Positions 8,728-17,799 are shown, numbered from the stretch's first letter. The stretch is 64,000 nt of DNA from Bradyrhizobium algeriense (GCF_003062295.1 NZ_PYCN01000004.1:1-64000); one strand, 5' to 3'. Notes: generated by a model from the letters alone, not told the origin. Numbers and translations: made by a program.

Positions 8728-9216
8728 ATGACCGTACCCATCGCCATCATCATGGGCAGCCAGTCCGACTGGGAAACCATGCGCCACGCCGCTGAGACGC
8801 TGACGGCGCTCGGGATCGACTGCGAAAAGCGCATCGTCTCGGCCCACCGGACCCCGGACCGGCTGTTCGCCTTCGCCAAGGGTGCCAAGGCTCAAGGCTT
8901 CAAGGTCATCATTGCCGGCGCCGGTGGCGCTGCCCATCTCCCGGGCATGGCGGCGGCGCTGACGGAACTCCCCGTGCTCGGTGTTCCCGTCGAATCCAAG
9001 GCGCTGTCGGGGATCGATTCGCTGTACTCGATCGTGCAGATGCCGGCCGGCGTTCCCGTCGGCACGCTGGCGATCGGAAAGGCCGGCGCCATCAACGCCG
9101 CGCTCTTGGCAGCAAGCGTGCTCGCCCTGAATGACGCGGCGCTGGCAACGCGATTGGCCGCCTGGCGCAAGCAGCAGACCGACGCCGTCAAGGAGCGTCC
9201 GGAGGGATCAGCGTGA
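8728..9216 (+). CDS. purE: N5-carboxyaminoimidazole ribonucleotide mutase
   Basis: A 162-residue class I PurE. It converts N5-CAIR to CAIR in purine synthesis, right after PurK. The family motifs are present: MGSQSDW near the N-terminus, SAHRTPDR with the catalytic histidine (about 40-47), and the [11 protein letters not shown] loop. GACGAG before the ATG is the ribosome site. Its TGA overlaps the purK GTG by three bases (GTGA, 9213-9216), so the two enzymes are translationally coupled, which suits their unstable shared intermediate. Confidence 0.97.
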   Translation: MTVPIAIIMGSQSDWETMRHAAETLTALGIDCEKRIVSAHRTPDRLFAFAKGAKAQGFKVIIAGAGGAAHLPGMAAALTELPVLGVPVESKALSGIDSLYSIVQMPAGVPVGTLAIGKAGAINAALLAASVLALNDAALATRLAAWRKQQTDAVKERPEGSA

Positions 9217-10316
9217 CGGCTTCAGGCAAGGTGAAGCTGAAGCCGGGCGACACCATCGGAATTCTCGGCGGTGGACAATTGGGCAGGATGCTGGCGATGG
9301 CGGCGGCGCGCCTTGGCCTCAGATGCCAGGTGTTTTCGCCGGACCCGGACTCGCCCGCCTTCGACGTGGTGCTGAACGCGACCTGTGCCGAATATGCCGA
9401 CGTCGAGGCGCTGGAGTTGTTCGCCAACGATGTCGATGTCATCACCTATGAATTCGAGAACGTGCCGGCCGCCACCGCCATGGTGCTCGCCGCGCGGCGT
9501 CCGGTATTGCCGGCGCAGAGGATCCTCGAAACCACGCAGGACCGGCTGATCGAAAAAGATTTCGTCAAGCGGCTCGGCATCGACACCGCCGACTATGCCG
9601 ACGTGTCGTCGGTTGAAACCCTGCAGAGCGCCATTGCGCGCATCGGCCTTCCCGCCGTGATCAAGACCCGCCGCTTCGGCTATGACGGCAAGGGCCAGGC
9701 GATCATTCGCGAAGGCGACGACCCCGCTCAAGTCTGGGAAGACCTCGGCACCAAATCCGCGATCCTCGAAGCCTTCGTTCCCTTCGAGCGCGAGATCTCC
9801 GTGATCGCCGCGCGCTCAGCCGACGGTCAGGTCGAATGCTACGATGTCACCGAAAACGAGCACCGCGATCACATCCTGAAATTCTCGCGCGTGCCCGCTG
9901 CGATCTCGGATGCGCTGACCGCAGACGCGCGTGCGGTCGCCGAGAAGATCGCCAACGCGCTTGACTATGTCGGCGTGCTCGCAGTCGAATTGTTCGTGGT
10001 CGCCGGAAACGGCGGACCGCACGTGCTGGTCAACGAGATTGCGCCACGGGTGCATAATTCCGGCCACTGGACGCTGGACGGCGCCTCGATCTCCCAGTTC
10101 GAGCAGCACATCAGGGCGATCGCCGGCTGGCCGCTCGGCAAGCCGGTACGTCACGGCCAGGTCACCATGACCAACCTGATCGGCGACGATATCCTCGATT
10201 ACGAGCAATGGCTGACGGTGCCCGGCGCCACCGTTCATCTCTACGGCAAGGGCGCGCCGCGGCCGGGCCGCAAGATGGGCCATGTCACCGAAGTGGCTCC
10301 GGCAAGCAAGAAATAG
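9213..10316 (+). CDS. purK: N5-carboxyaminoimidazole ribonucleotide synthase
   Basis: A 367-residue ATP-grasp enzyme that carboxylates AIR with bicarbonate and ATP to give N5-CAIR. An N-terminal Rossmann-like segment has [12 protein letters not shown] (about 13-24). The ATP-grasp core includes [13 protein letters not shown] and the metal-binding [14 protein letters not shown]. It starts with GTG at 9213, inside the purE stop codon, forming a purE-purK pair. Length is normal for the family. The gene ends 37 bases before the end of the opposing aquaporin gene. Confidence 0.97.
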   Translation: MTASGKVKLKPGDTIGILGGGQLGRMLAMAAARLGLRCQVFSPDPDSPAFDVVLNATCAEYADVEALELFANDVDVITYEFENVPAATAMVLAARRPVLPAQRILETTQDRLIEKDFVKRLGIDTADYADVSSVETLQSAIARIGLPAVIKTRRFGYDGKGQAIIREGDDPAQVWEDLGTKSAILEAFVPFEREISVIAARSADGQVECYDVTENEHRDHILKFSRVPAAISDALTADARAVAEKIANALDYVGVLAVELFVVAGNGGPHVLVNEIAPRVHNSGHWTLDGASISQFEQHIRAIAGWPLGKPVRHGQVTMTNLIGDDILDYEQWLTVPGATVHLYGKGAPRPGRKMGHVTEVAPASKK

Positions 10317-10353
10317 CGTGCCTGCCCTGCTTCCGCCGGGCGCGCTTAAAAGA

Positions 10354-11076
10354 TCAGGCCGTTTTCAAGCCTTCCACGACACCGGCCGGCTCCTCGCTGA
10401 GCCAGCGATAGATCACGCCGCCGAGCGCACCGCCGATCAGCGGCGCAACCCAGAACAGCCAAAGCTGCGCCAGCGCCCAGCCGCCGACGAACAGCGCAGG
10501 CCCGGTGCTGCGCGCGGGATTCACCGACGTGTTGGTGACGGGAATGCTGACGAGATGGATCATCACCAGCGCCAGGCCGATAGCGAGCGGCGCAAAGCCC
10601 GCAGGCGCCTTGCCATGAGTGGCGCCCATGATGATGAACAGGAACATCATGGTCATCACCACCTCGGTGATGAAGCACACCATCATGTTGTACTGCCCGG
10701 GCGAATGCGCGTCATAGCCGTTGGATGCAAAGCCCTTGGCCAGATCGAAGCCGGGCGCGCCGCTTGTGATCACATAGAGCAACGCCGCGGCAGCGACCGC
10801 GCCGATCACCTGCGCGATCACGTAAGGAACGATCTGCTGCGCCGGAAACCGTCCGCCGGCCGCAAGGCCGATCGTGACGGCGGGGTTGAGATGGCAGCCG
10901 GAAATGTGGCCGATCGCATAGGCCATGGTGACGACGCTCAGGCCGAACGCCAGGGACACGCCGACCAGGCCGATACCGACCTGCGGAAAACCGGCGGCGA
11001 TGACCGCGCTGCCGCATCCCGCAAAGGTGAGCCAAAACGTGCCGATCGCTTCAGCGGTATATTTTTTGGTGTTCAT
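10354..11076 (-). CDS. aqpZ: Aquaporin Z-like water channel
   Basis: A 240-residue inner-membrane MIP-family channel with six transmembrane helices and the two half-helix NPA motifs: NPAVTIG in the first half and [10 protein letters not shown] in the second, with Arg right after the second NPA as in water-selective channels. [12 protein letters not shown] matches AqpZ rather than glycerol facilitators. I start at the ATG at 11076, seven bases after GGAGGCG; the longer frame beginning at 11091 would place its start on the ribosome site. It diverges from rpsU across 252 structured bases. Confidence 0.93.
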   Translation of the reverse strand: MNTKKYTAEAIGTFWLTFAGCGSAVIAAGFPQVGIGLVGVSLAFGLSVVTMAYAIGHISGCHLNPAVTIGLAAGGRFPAQQIVPYVIAQVIGAVAAAALLYVITSGAPGFDLAKGFASNGYDAHSPGQYNMMVCFITEVVMTMMFLFIIMGATHGKAPAGFAPLAIGLALVMIHLVSIPVTNTSVNPARSTGPALFVGGWALAQLWLFWVAPLIGGALGGVIYRWLSEEPAGVVEGLKTA

Positions 11077-11167
11077 ACTCGCCTCCTGCATGTTTAGGTT
11101 GCCGGATGCTAGGGAGCGCCCGTGAAGGGCTCGTTATTTGGAAAAACCGGGGAGCACCGGCCGAATC

Positions 11168-11283
11168 CCGCTGATATTAGTGGCTTTCCGGGGCCAGAAA
11201 CCGGCTTCTCAGGTGGACATCAGCGGTTTTGTCTGCTAAATGCCCGCGCTCAGGGTTAAGGGCCAGGCGTTTCGCCGGCCCTT
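11168..11283 (+). promoter_or_regulatory. Structured leader region upstream of rpsU
   Basis: Two inverted repeats fill most of the 252-base gap before rpsU. CCGCTGAT (about 11168-11175) pairs with ATCAGCGG (11219-11226), enclosing a shorter CCGG-rich hairpin. AAGGGCC-a-GGCG, loop TTT, CGCC-GGCCCTT at 11258-11283 makes an 11-bp stem ending about 45 bases before the start codon. Without a T-run it is more likely a leader structure or attenuator than a terminator. Function is inferred. Confidence 0.4.
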
Positions 11284-11328
11284 CACTTTACCAGAATTCC
11301 TATCCGATCAATTGAAAGAGGATGCCGC

Positions 11329-11634
11329 GTGCAGGTTCTCGTCCGCGATAACAATGTCGATCAAGCCCTCAAGGCGCTGAAGAAGAAGATGCAGCGCGAG
11401 GGTATTTTCCGCGAGATGAAGCTCCGCGGACACTACGAAAAGCCCTCCGAGAAGAAGGCCCGTGAAAAGGCCGAAGCCGTGCGCCGCGCGCGCAAGCTGG
11501 CCCGCAAGAAGCTGCAGCGCGAAGGCCTGCTGCCGATGAAGCCCAAGCCGGTGTTCGGCGCTGGTCCCGGTGGCGACCGTGGTGGCGCTGGCGGCCGTGG
11601 TGGCCCGGGCGCAGGTCCGCGCGGACCGCGCTGA
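11329..11634 (+). CDS. rpsU: 30S ribosomal protein S21
   Basis: A 101-residue S21. Residues 1-65 are the conserved, very basic ribosomal protein ([20 protein letters not shown] and [20 protein letters not shown]). S21 sits near the anti-Shine-Dalgarno end of 16S rRNA and helps initiation. The start is GTG at 11329, six bases after AAAGAGGA. Residues 68-101 form an extra Gly/Pro/Arg-rich tail ([14 protein letters not shown]) not found in the short enterobacterial protein but seen in several alphaproteobacteria. A strong terminator follows at 11656-11684. Confidence 0.96.
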   Translation: MQVLVRDNNVDQALKALKKKMQREGIFREMKLRGHYEKPSEKKAREKAEAVRRARKLARKKLQREGLLPMKPKPVFGAGPGGDRGGAGGRGGPGAGPRGPR

Positions 11635-11655
11635 GCATCTACAGAGTTTGAATTG

Positions 11656-11684
11656 AAAACGCGGGCCTCGGGGCCCGCGTTTTT
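11656..11684 (+). terminator. Intrinsic terminator of rpsU
   Basis: AAAACGCGGGCC, loop TCGG, GGCCCGCGTTTT is a 12-bp stem with a stable tetraloop followed by more Ts. It lies 22 bases after the rpsU stop codon and is the clearest rho-independent terminator in the first half of the window. Confidence 0.93.
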
Positions 11685-11859
11685 GTTTTGGCCGTTTTTG
11701 TTTTTCGCCATCGCAGATCCAGCCGTATGGAATAATCGGCTCCGGTATGAGCAGCGCGCTCGATCCACATCTCCTTCGGCCATTGCTATTTTGACCGATG
11801 CATTTTGCGACTCATCGGGTTACCTATGCTGCATTGGACAAGCGAGAGTATTCCGCTGC

Positions 11860-12525
11860 ATGGCCGTTACGGATTGCAATGCCTTTCCCTGCGCTTCGCG
11901 CTTCTCGCCCTGCGCTTCGCGCTTCACGGCCGTACCCATCGCGCTGCTGGCGATCGTTCTCAGCTTTCCTCTCGGCGGCTGTTCGTTCGACCTGGGATCA
12001 TGGGGGGCGGACAAGGAGAGGCCACAGGCCGCCGAGCAGAAGCCGACCGGCACGATCAGCGCGCAAGGCGCCGGCGACGCCCAAGGCTACGCCACGCGCG
12101 GCCAGACCCTCGCCAAATCCGGCAAGACCGAAGAAGCGCTGGCGGAATTCGACCGCGCGCTGGCACTCGATCCCTACAACGTGCAGGCCCTGTACGGCCG
12201 CGGGCTGATCTATCAGACCGACAAGCGGCATGAGCAGGCGATCGCGGATTTCACCGCAGCCAACGGCCTGACGCCGCAGCGGGTCGAGCCGCTGCTGGCG
12301 CGTGCAACCAGCTACCTCGCCATCGACAAGGCTAAGGAAGCCGCTTCCGATCTGGACGAGGCGGTGCAGGCCGACCCCAACAGCGCGCAAGCCTGGTCGG
12401 CTCGCGGCGTCACCTATGAACGTCTGGGCGACAAGGCCAAGGCGTTCACCTCCTACGGCCGCGCGCTCGCGCTCCGCCCCAGGGACGAAGCCGCGCGAAG
12501 CGGCCTCGCGCGCACCGGCGGCTAG
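11860..12525 (+). CDS. TPR-repeat lipoprotein
   Basis: A 221-residue protein with a hydrophobic signal (about 28-40) ending in a lipobox-like LGGC, then about four tetratricopeptide repeats (from residue 85), including GKTEEALAEFDRALALDPYN and AKEAASDLDEAVQADPNSAQ. TPR lipoproteins of this size act as periplasmic scaffolds; no partner is indicated here. I start at the ATG at 11860. Before the signal core lies an odd 21-bp tandem duplication (11887-11928) coding SPCASRF/TPCASRF-like repeats, which makes the signal peptide long. The TAG stop lies at the first bases of the second interspersed repeat copy. Confidence 0.75.
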   Translation: MAVTDCNAFPCASRFSPCASRFTAVPIALLAIVLSFPLGGCSFDLGSWGADKERPQAAEQKPTGTISAQGAGDAQGYATRGQTLAKSGKTEEALAEFDRALALDPYNVQALYGRGLIYQTDKRHEQAIADFTAANGLTPQRVEPLLARATSYLAIDKAKEAASDLDEAVQADPNSAQAWSARGVTYERLGDKAKAFTSYGRALALRPRDEAARSGLARTGG

Positions 12526-12656
12526 AGTATGATCCGGAAAAGTGGCCCCCGGTTTTCCCTCGCGACAAACGCGGAACGCGTTTGCGCGGAGATCATGCTC
12601 AAATCAAAGAGATAGAGCGGGATGCCGATTCGAAGAAAAGTCATCCCGCTCTAGAG
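12522..12656. repeat. Interspersed palindromic repeat, copy 2
   Basis: This block matches the repeat at 6671-6801 over nearly all its length, sharing GATCCGGAAAAGTGG, GGTTTTCCCTCGCGACAAAC, GGAGATCATGCTC and TTCGAAGAAAAGTCAT. Its ends are CTAGAG and GCTCTAGAG. The first bases overlap the stop codon of the TPR lipoprotein, so the copy may have supplied the stop or the transcript end. The remaining 109 bases to the next gene show nothing notable. Confidence 0.8.
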
Positions 12657-12765
12657 TCTTTCCGGTTTTGATTGAATCGGAATCTGGCTGCAGCTTTGCT
12701 TGCGCCAAGCACAAGCCCCCCGGATCAAATCCGAGGGCATGCCTCGCCCGAAGACGCCAAAGACT

Positions 12766-13866
12766 TTATTTCGGCAGCACCGCGTGGAAGATCGACTTCG
12801 CCGTCGATAGCGCGTCCTCGGCAGCCGCCGTGGCGCGTTCGCGCACGGAAGGTTCGGCCACGTCGGCACGCAGATCGAGCGGGCGCGAGACCGGAATATC
12901 GGCGGGCGGGGTTGGGCGGTTCGGGTTGACGGCTTCGGCATAAGGCGGCCGCGCCGGTGACGGAGCTTGACCATAGGGCTCGCCGGCCGGCGAGCCCGAG
13001 ACCATGATCGGCGGCGGCAGCGGACGAAGCGCGGGCGCATTCGCGGCGGCAGGCGCATTGGCGACCACGGGCGCGTTCGTAACGACAGGCGCATTCGCGA
13101 CCCCGGGCGCATTCGCGACCCTAGGCGCCTCGGGAGCGCGGGCCGTCTCGGCGGCGCGCGGAGAGGCTTCGCCGTTGGCGCGCAGGCGCTCGATCGCGGC
13201 GCGCGCCAGATCGTTGGCATCGCGCCGTTCCTCCGGTGCAGCCGCGGTCTCGACCGGGGCAGCCGGCGCGGCCGCCACAACCGGCGCCGCCGAGGAATTC
13301 ACGGGAGAGGAATTCTTGGGCTGCACGGGCGACGGCAATATGACTCTGATCTTTTCCTTTTCGCGCGGCGCCGCTGCATGGCGGCTCTGGTCGGCGTCGG
13401 CCGAACTTTCGGCCGATTTCGCATCGGGCTTGGTATCGGAGGACTTGGTATCGGAGGACCTAGTGTCGGCGGACTTGGTATCGGCGGATTTGGAGTCGAG
13501 CTTGGCGTCTGCCTTTGCTTCGGCTTTGGCTTCAGTCTTTTCCTGGGCCTTTTCAACCACCGCCGGCCGTTCGGCAGCGGTCTTCTCCATGATGGCTTTC
13601 TCGGAGATTCCCCTCGCCTTGACGCCGGCGGCCGGGAGGTTGCTGACACTGGCCGTGGTGTCGGCCGACTTGGATTCGGATTTGGCGGATTCGGACTTGG
13701 CTTCCGCCTTGCCATCCCCCTTGGGATTGGCAGTCGATGCCGCCGCGGCAGGAGCGTCCGCGCTGGGCTTGGTCACGATGTAGTGGTTGACGATGTAGGC
13801 CCCGATGACGGTCGCAGCCACCGAGGGAAAGATGTCTACGGCGAACTTCTTCAGGTAATTCAACAT
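12766..13866 (-). CDS. Membrane-anchored low-complexity Ala/Pro/Ser-rich protein, unknown function
   Basis: A 366-residue protein with one N-terminal transmembrane helix (about 10-30, DIFPSVAATVIGAYIV) and a long periplasmic or cytosolic tail that is almost all low complexity. Residues about 45-165 are Ala/Glu/Lys/Ser-rich and contain tandem five-residue SADTK/SSDTK units. Residues about 240-280 contain tandem ANAPVV-type units. The C-terminal 45 residues look more conserved (RERATAAAEDALSTAKSIFH). I do not recognise a family. Similar spacer-like proteins often span the wall or act as scaffolds. Repeats at the DNA level (13050-13130 and 13425-13495) should make its length vary between strains. 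Confidence 0.7.
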   Translation of the reverse strand: MLNYLKKFAVDIFPSVAATVIGAYIVNHYIVTKPSADAPAAAASTANPKGDGKAEAKSESAKSESKSADTTASVSNLPAAGVKARGISEKAIMEKTAAERPAVVEKAQEKTEAKAEAKADAKLDSKSADTKSADTRSSDTKSSDTKPDAKSAESSADADQSRHAAAPREKEKIRVILPSPVQPKNSSPVNSSAAPVVAAAPAAPVETAAAPEERRDANDLARAAIERLRANGEASPRAAETARAPEAPRVANAPGVANAPVVTNAPVVANAPAAANAPALRPLPPPIMVSGSPAGEPYGQAPSPARPPYAEAVNPNRPTPPADIPVSRPLDLRADVAEPSVRERATAAAEDALSTAKSIFHAVLPK

Positions 13867-13950
13867 TCAGGCCACTCCCCGCGGTCCCTCAATTGCAGGA
13901 ACTTTGAGGCACATTGAGGGATCAACTGCGACGGATCGGTGGCAATTCAG

Positions 13951-13994
13951 CAGTTCCCGTGCAGGCCGGGCAACGCCGGCCTGCACGGGAACTG
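13951..13994. repeat. Perfect 19-bp-stem hairpin
   Basis: Bases 13951-13969 and 13976-13994 are exact reverse complements with a 6-base loop (GCAACG). It lies between the end of the cupin gene and the start of the low-complexity gene, both on the minus strand. There is no T-run. It is either a strong terminator-like palindrome for the cupin transcript or a single copy of a REP-type element. The rest of 13867-14073 is unremarkable. Confidence 0.75.
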
Positions 13995-14073
13995 GAAAAT
14001 CCAGGTTTCGTTTCAGGGAGGTTAACGGGTTCCCGCCGCCGCCGGCCCCGGGCCACGACTCCACGGCGGTTGG

Positions 14074-14358
14074 TCAGGGCTTCAGTTCGACCTCCAGAAA
14101 CACGATCTCGGCTGCCGTCTCGTTGAGCACGTCGTGCTCGACGCCCGCCTTCCGGAAGTAGGATTTGCCGGCCCCGAGCTGCGCCTTGGTGCGTTCGCCG
14201 GTTGGCGCGACGATGGTCATTTCGCCGGAGGTCACCGGCACGATCACGTAATCCATCCCGTGGGTGTGATGGCCGGTGGCGCTGCCCGGCGCCAGCCGCC
14301 ACTCGGTGACGCGGACTTCGGGGGTGTCGACCTGAACGTCGGATTTGGCGGCAAGCAT
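14074..14358 (-). CDS. Small cupin-domain protein
   Basis: A 94-residue single-domain cupin. The metal-binding motif 1 is GSATGHHTHGMDYVIVPVTS with histidines at about 31, 32 and 34; motif 2 contains GVEHDVLNE with a late histidine. Cupins of this size often bind a divalent metal and act as sensors, isomerases or dioxygenases; the substrate cannot be told. It lies 21 bases after the antiporter gene's stop on the same strand and may be co-transcribed with it. Confidence 0.85.
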   Translation of the reverse strand: MLAAKSDVQVDTPEVRVTEWRLAPGSATGHHTHGMDYVIVPVTSGEMTIVAPTGERTKAQLGAGKSYFRKAGVEHDVLNETAAEIVFLEVELKP

Positions 14359-14379
14359 ATCGGGTTCACTCCAGGGGAA

Positions 14380-15477
14380 CTACGGCACGAACACCATAAA
14401 CACGAATACGGCAAACACCACCATATGCACCAGTCCGAACAGGATGTTGGTGCGGCCGGTGCCGAAGGTGAGCATGCTCAGGGCGAACGTGAGCAGCAGC
14501 AGTACCGTGCCCTGGCCGTTGAGCCCGAGCACGAGTTCCTTGTCGAGCGCGTAGGTCGCCAGGCCGACCGCGGGAATAGTCAGCCCGATGGTCGCCAGCG
14601 ACGATCCGAGCGCGAGATTGATACTCTTCTGCAGATCATTGTTGCGCGCGGCTGCAATGGCGGTGACCCCCTCCGGGAGCAGAATGAGGAGCGCGACCAG
14701 CACGCCCGCGAACGCCGGTGGGGCGCCGATCATCGCGGTTACGACATCGACTACGAGTGAAAATTTCTTTGCCAGAAGCACCACGGCAAGCAGGGAGACA
14801 AGCAGCAGCGCAATGCTGAGCGCCAGCATCCGGTTCGACAGGGATGAGGTTTCGGTGGCAGCACCGGCGCCTCCCTTGATGAAATAATCACTGTGCCGGA
14901 TCGTCTGGGTATAAAGGAACACGCCGTAGAGCATGAGCGTGACCAGGTCCACAAAGCCAAGCTGCGCCGACGAATAGATCGGCCCCGGCGCCGTCAGCGT
15001 ATAATTGGGCATGATCAGCGTAATGGTCGCCAGCACGAATAGCACGCTGAGATAAAGGTTGGCGCCGGAAACCTGGAAATCCTGCTCGCGATAGCGCAAG
15101 CCGCCAATGAAGATGCAGAGGCCGACGAGGCCATTGCACACGATCATCACCACCGCAAACACGGTGTCGCGCGCCAACGCGGGCTGCGGCTTTTCGCCGA
15201 GCATGATGGTGGCGATCAGCGCGACCTCGATGATGGTGACCGCAAGCGTCAACAATAGCGTGCCGTAGGGCTCGCCGATCCGCTCGGCGATCACCTCGGC
15301 ATGATGCACGGCTGCGAACACCGTACCGAACAGGACCGCCAGCAGCACGGCCGCGAACAACAGCCCGCCGGCCGACGGCGTAAAGCCGAGCCCGAGGCCG
15401 GTGGCCACGGCAAACAGCAGCACCGCCAGCGCCGGGAATATCCAGGCCGATTTCGGCATTGGTCCGTGTACGCTCAT
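14380..15477 (-). CDS. Ca2+/H+ antiporter of the CaCA superfamily (ChaA/Cax-like)
   Basis: A 365-residue inner-membrane protein with about 11 transmembrane helices. Two inverted-topology repeats carry the CaCA alpha motifs: one around HHAEVIAERIGEPYGTLLL and TIIEVALIATIM, the other around LLILLPEGVTAIAAARNN and INLALGSSLATIGLTIP, each with the acidic residue that binds the cation. The family exchanges Ca2+ or alkali cations for protons. I start at the ATG at 15477 (MSVHGPMPKS); the frame extends 45 bases upstream without hydrophobic or conserved sequence. The cupin gene follows closely. Confidence 0.85.
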   Translation of the reverse strand: MSVHGPMPKSAWIFPALAVLLFAVATGLGLGFTPSAGGLLFAAVLLAVLFGTVFAAVHHAEVIAERIGEPYGTLLLTLAVTIIEVALIATIMLGEKPQPALARDTVFAVVMIVCNGLVGLCIFIGGLRYREQDFQVSGANLYLSVLFVLATITLIMPNYTLTAPGPIYSSAQLGFVDLVTLMLYGVFLYTQTIRHSDYFIKGGAGAATETSSLSNRMLALSIALLLVSLLAVVLLAKKFSLVVDVVTAMIGAPPAFAGVLVALLILLPEGVTAIAAARNNDLQKSINLALGSSLATIGLTIPAVGLATYALDKELVLGLNGQGTVLLLLTFALSMLTFGTGRTNILFGLVHMVVFAVFVFMVFVP

Positions 15478-15534
15478 GCGGCCAACTCCCCGATGGGTCG
15501 TGGACGCAAGATATGCGTCCATGACGGGCAGCCA

Positions 15535-16341
15535 TCACCCCTTCGCAAGGTTGATGAAATTTCGCGCGATTTCAATCGCGCCGAAATTATCCAGATCGTT
15601 ATGACCACCCCGGGCAAGCCGGACAAACCGTTTCGGCTCGTTCGCCAGCGCAAACAGCCGCTCGCCAAAGGCAACGGGTATCGTGGGATCGAGCGCGCCG
15701 TGCATGACGAGCAGCGGAACTTTGACGCTTGCGATCTGCGCGTCGGAACGGAACTGATCCCGCATAAATAGACGCACCGGTGCGAACCAGAACGCCGACG
15801 CGGCGACATCGGCGATCGACGTATAGGGAGCTTCCAGGATCAGCCTTCCGATGCGCTGCTCCGCTGCAAGCGCCACCGCAACACCGGTGCCGAGCGAAAA
15901 GCCCCAGACGACGATGTCGTCGGCGCGATAGCGTGCTGCCGCAAAGGCATAGGCGACAGCTGCGTCCTGCAGCAATCCGTGCTCGCTCGGTTGCCCGGTC
16001 GAGCCCGCATAGCCGCGATAGGACAATGCGATGACCCCGGTCCCGTCAGCGATGATGCTGCGAAAGCGGCCGAAGAAGCCGGCGAGATAATCGCCATTGC
16101 CATGGAAGTAGAGGACGACCGGGCGGCCCGGCCTGGCCGGAACGTGCCATACGATGACCTTCTCACCATCAGCCGTGGTCAGGATATGTTCTTCGGCTTC
16201 CGGAAAGCCCGCCGCTGGCGGCGCCGTGCGCGCACTCGTCGGCACCGGAAACAGAACGGCGCGCTGCGCGAAGAACAGGACGAGCAGACCACAGACGTAA
16301 CCGACTGAGACGACGATCAGCAGCCATTTCAGTACGGTCAT
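15535..16341 (-). CDS. Membrane-anchored alpha/beta hydrolase (BEM46/ABHD17-like)
   Basis: A 268-residue serine hydrolase with one N-terminal transmembrane helix (about 5-25). The oxyanion motif is YFHGNGD (78-84), the nucleophile elbow is GFSLG with Ser149, and the other triad members are Asp218 (HGALDP) and His247 (GGHND). The order and spacing fit the BEM46-type family, whose bacterial substrates are mostly unknown lipids or thioesters. It lies between the antiporter and pntB on the same strand, 18 bases after pntB, and may be read with the transhydrogenase operon. Confidence 0.88.
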   Translation of the reverse strand: MTVLKWLLIVVSVGYVCGLLVLFFAQRAVLFPVPTSARTAPPAAGFPEAEEHILTTADGEKVIVWHVPARPGRPVVLYFHGNGDYLAGFFGRFRSIIADGTGVIALSYRGYAGSTGQPSEHGLLQDAAVAYAFAAARYRADDIVVWGFSLGTGVAVALAAEQRIGRLILEAPYTSIADVAASAFWFAPVRLFMRDQFRSDAQIASVKVPLLVMHGALDPTIPVAFGERLFALANEPKRFVRLARGGHNDLDNFGAIEIARNFINLAKG

Positions 16342-16359
16342 GAATTTCCTGCGCGCGAC

Positions 16360-17757
16360 CTACATCCCCTTCACGATGTTCTCGGTGACCTTCTTGGCGT
16401 CGCCGAGCAGCATCATGGTGTTATCGCGGTAAAATAGTGGATTATCGATGCCGGCATAGCCCGAGGCCAGCGAGCGCTTGATGAACATCACGGTGCCGGC
16501 CTTCCAGACCTGCAGCACCGGCATGCCGTAGATCGGCGAGGTCTTGTCTTCTTCCGCGGCCGGGTTGGTGACGTCGTTGGCGCCGATCACGAAGGCGATG
16601 TCGGCCTGCGCGAATTCGGAGTTGATGTCCTCGAGCTCGAACACCTCGTCATAGGGCACGTTGGCTTCCGCCAGCAGCACGTTCATGTGGCCGGGCATGC
16701 GCCCCGCGACCGGGTGGATGGCGTACTTCACCTCGACGCCTTCCTTCTTCAGGAGGTCGCCCATTTCGCGCAGCGCGTGCTGGGCCTGCGCCACCGCCAT
16801 GCCGTAGCCCGGCACGATGATCACCTTCTGCGCATTCTTCATGATGAAGGCCGCGTCGTCGGCCGAACCGAGCTTGGCGGGCTTCTGCTCACCGCCGCCA
16901 CCGCCGGCCGCGGCGGTTTCGCCGCCGAAGCCGCCGAGGATGACCGAGATGAAGGAACGGTTCATCGCGTGGCACATGATATAGGACAGGATCGCGCCCG
17001 AGGAGCCGACCAGCGCGCCGGTGATGATCAGCGCGGAGTTGCCGAGCGTGAAGCCGATGCCGGCCGCAGCCCAACCGGAATAGGAGTTCAGCATCGAGAT
17101 CACGACCGGCATGTCGGCGCCGCCGATCGGGATGATCATGAGCACGCCGAGCGCCAGCGCGATGATCGTGATCAGCCAGAAGTCGAGCGCGCTGCCGGAC
17201 CGGACCAGGCCGAAAATGAAGAACACCAGCGCAAGCGCGAGCGCGATGTTGATGATGTGGCGGCCGGGCAGGATGATCGGCGCGCCGCTCATGCGCGCGG
17301 AAAGCTTCAGGAACGCGATCACCGAGCCGGTGAAGGTCAGCGCACCGATGGCGACGCCGAGCGACATTTCGACCAGGCTGGATGCGTGAATGGCGCCGGG
17401 CTTGCCGATGTCGAAGGCTTCGGGCGCATAGAAGGCGCCGGCGGCGACCAGCACCGCGGCCATGCCAACCAGCGAGTGGAAGGCGGCGACCAGTTCCGGC
17501 ATCGAGGTCATCGGCACGCGCCGCGCGATGACAGCGCCGACGCCGCCGCCGATGGCGATGCCGAGGATGACCAGCACCCAGGCGATACCATCCGCCGGCG
17601 GATGAATGGCGAGCGTGGTCGCAACCGCGATCGCCATGCCGATCATGCCGAACAGATTGCCCTGGCGGGACGATGCTGGACTGGACAAACCGCGCAGCGA
17701 CAGGATGAACAATACACCCGCCACGAGATACAGAATTGCAGCCAGATTGGCGTTCAT
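16360..17757 (-). CDS. pntB: NAD(P) transhydrogenase subunit beta
   Basis: A 465-residue inner-membrane subunit with about eight or nine transmembrane helices in the first 260 residues, then the soluble NADP(H)-binding domain III (VIIVPGYGMAVAQAQHAL, about 310-330; VIGANDVTNPAA near 400). With PntAA and PntAB it uses the proton gradient to drive hydride transfer from NADH to NADP+. Gene order pntAA-pntAB-pntB on the minus strand, with short gaps, is the three-subunit form of Rhodospirillum and relatives. Length and motifs are normal. Confidence 0.97.
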   Translation of the reverse strand: MNANLAAILYLVAGVLFILSLRGLSSPASSRQGNLFGMIGMAIAVATTLAIHPPADGIAWVLVILGIAIGGGVGAVIARRVPMTSMPELVAAFHSLVGMAAVLVAAGAFYAPEAFDIGKPGAIHASSLVEMSLGVAIGALTFTGSVIAFLKLSARMSGAPIILPGRHIINIALALALVFFIFGLVRSGSALDFWLITIIALALGVLMIIPIGGADMPVVISMLNSYSGWAAAGIGFTLGNSALIITGALVGSSGAILSYIMCHAMNRSFISVILGGFGGETAAAGGGGGEQKPAKLGSADDAAFIMKNAQKVIIVPGYGMAVAQAQHALREMGDLLKKEGVEVKYAIHPVAGRMPGHMNVLLAEANVPYDEVFELEDINSEFAQADIAFVIGANDVTNPAAEEDKTSPIYGMPVLQVWKAGTVMFIKRSLASGYAGIDNPLFYRDNTMMLLGDAKKVTENIVKGM

Positions 17758-17799
17758 CTCAGGTCCCCTTTGTCTTCGTCACCCCGAGGTGCACGCCGC

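Noticed and set aside
13050..13130. A short CRISPR-like or minisatellite array
   Set aside because: The repeats are in-frame codons of a low-complexity protein with no spacers.
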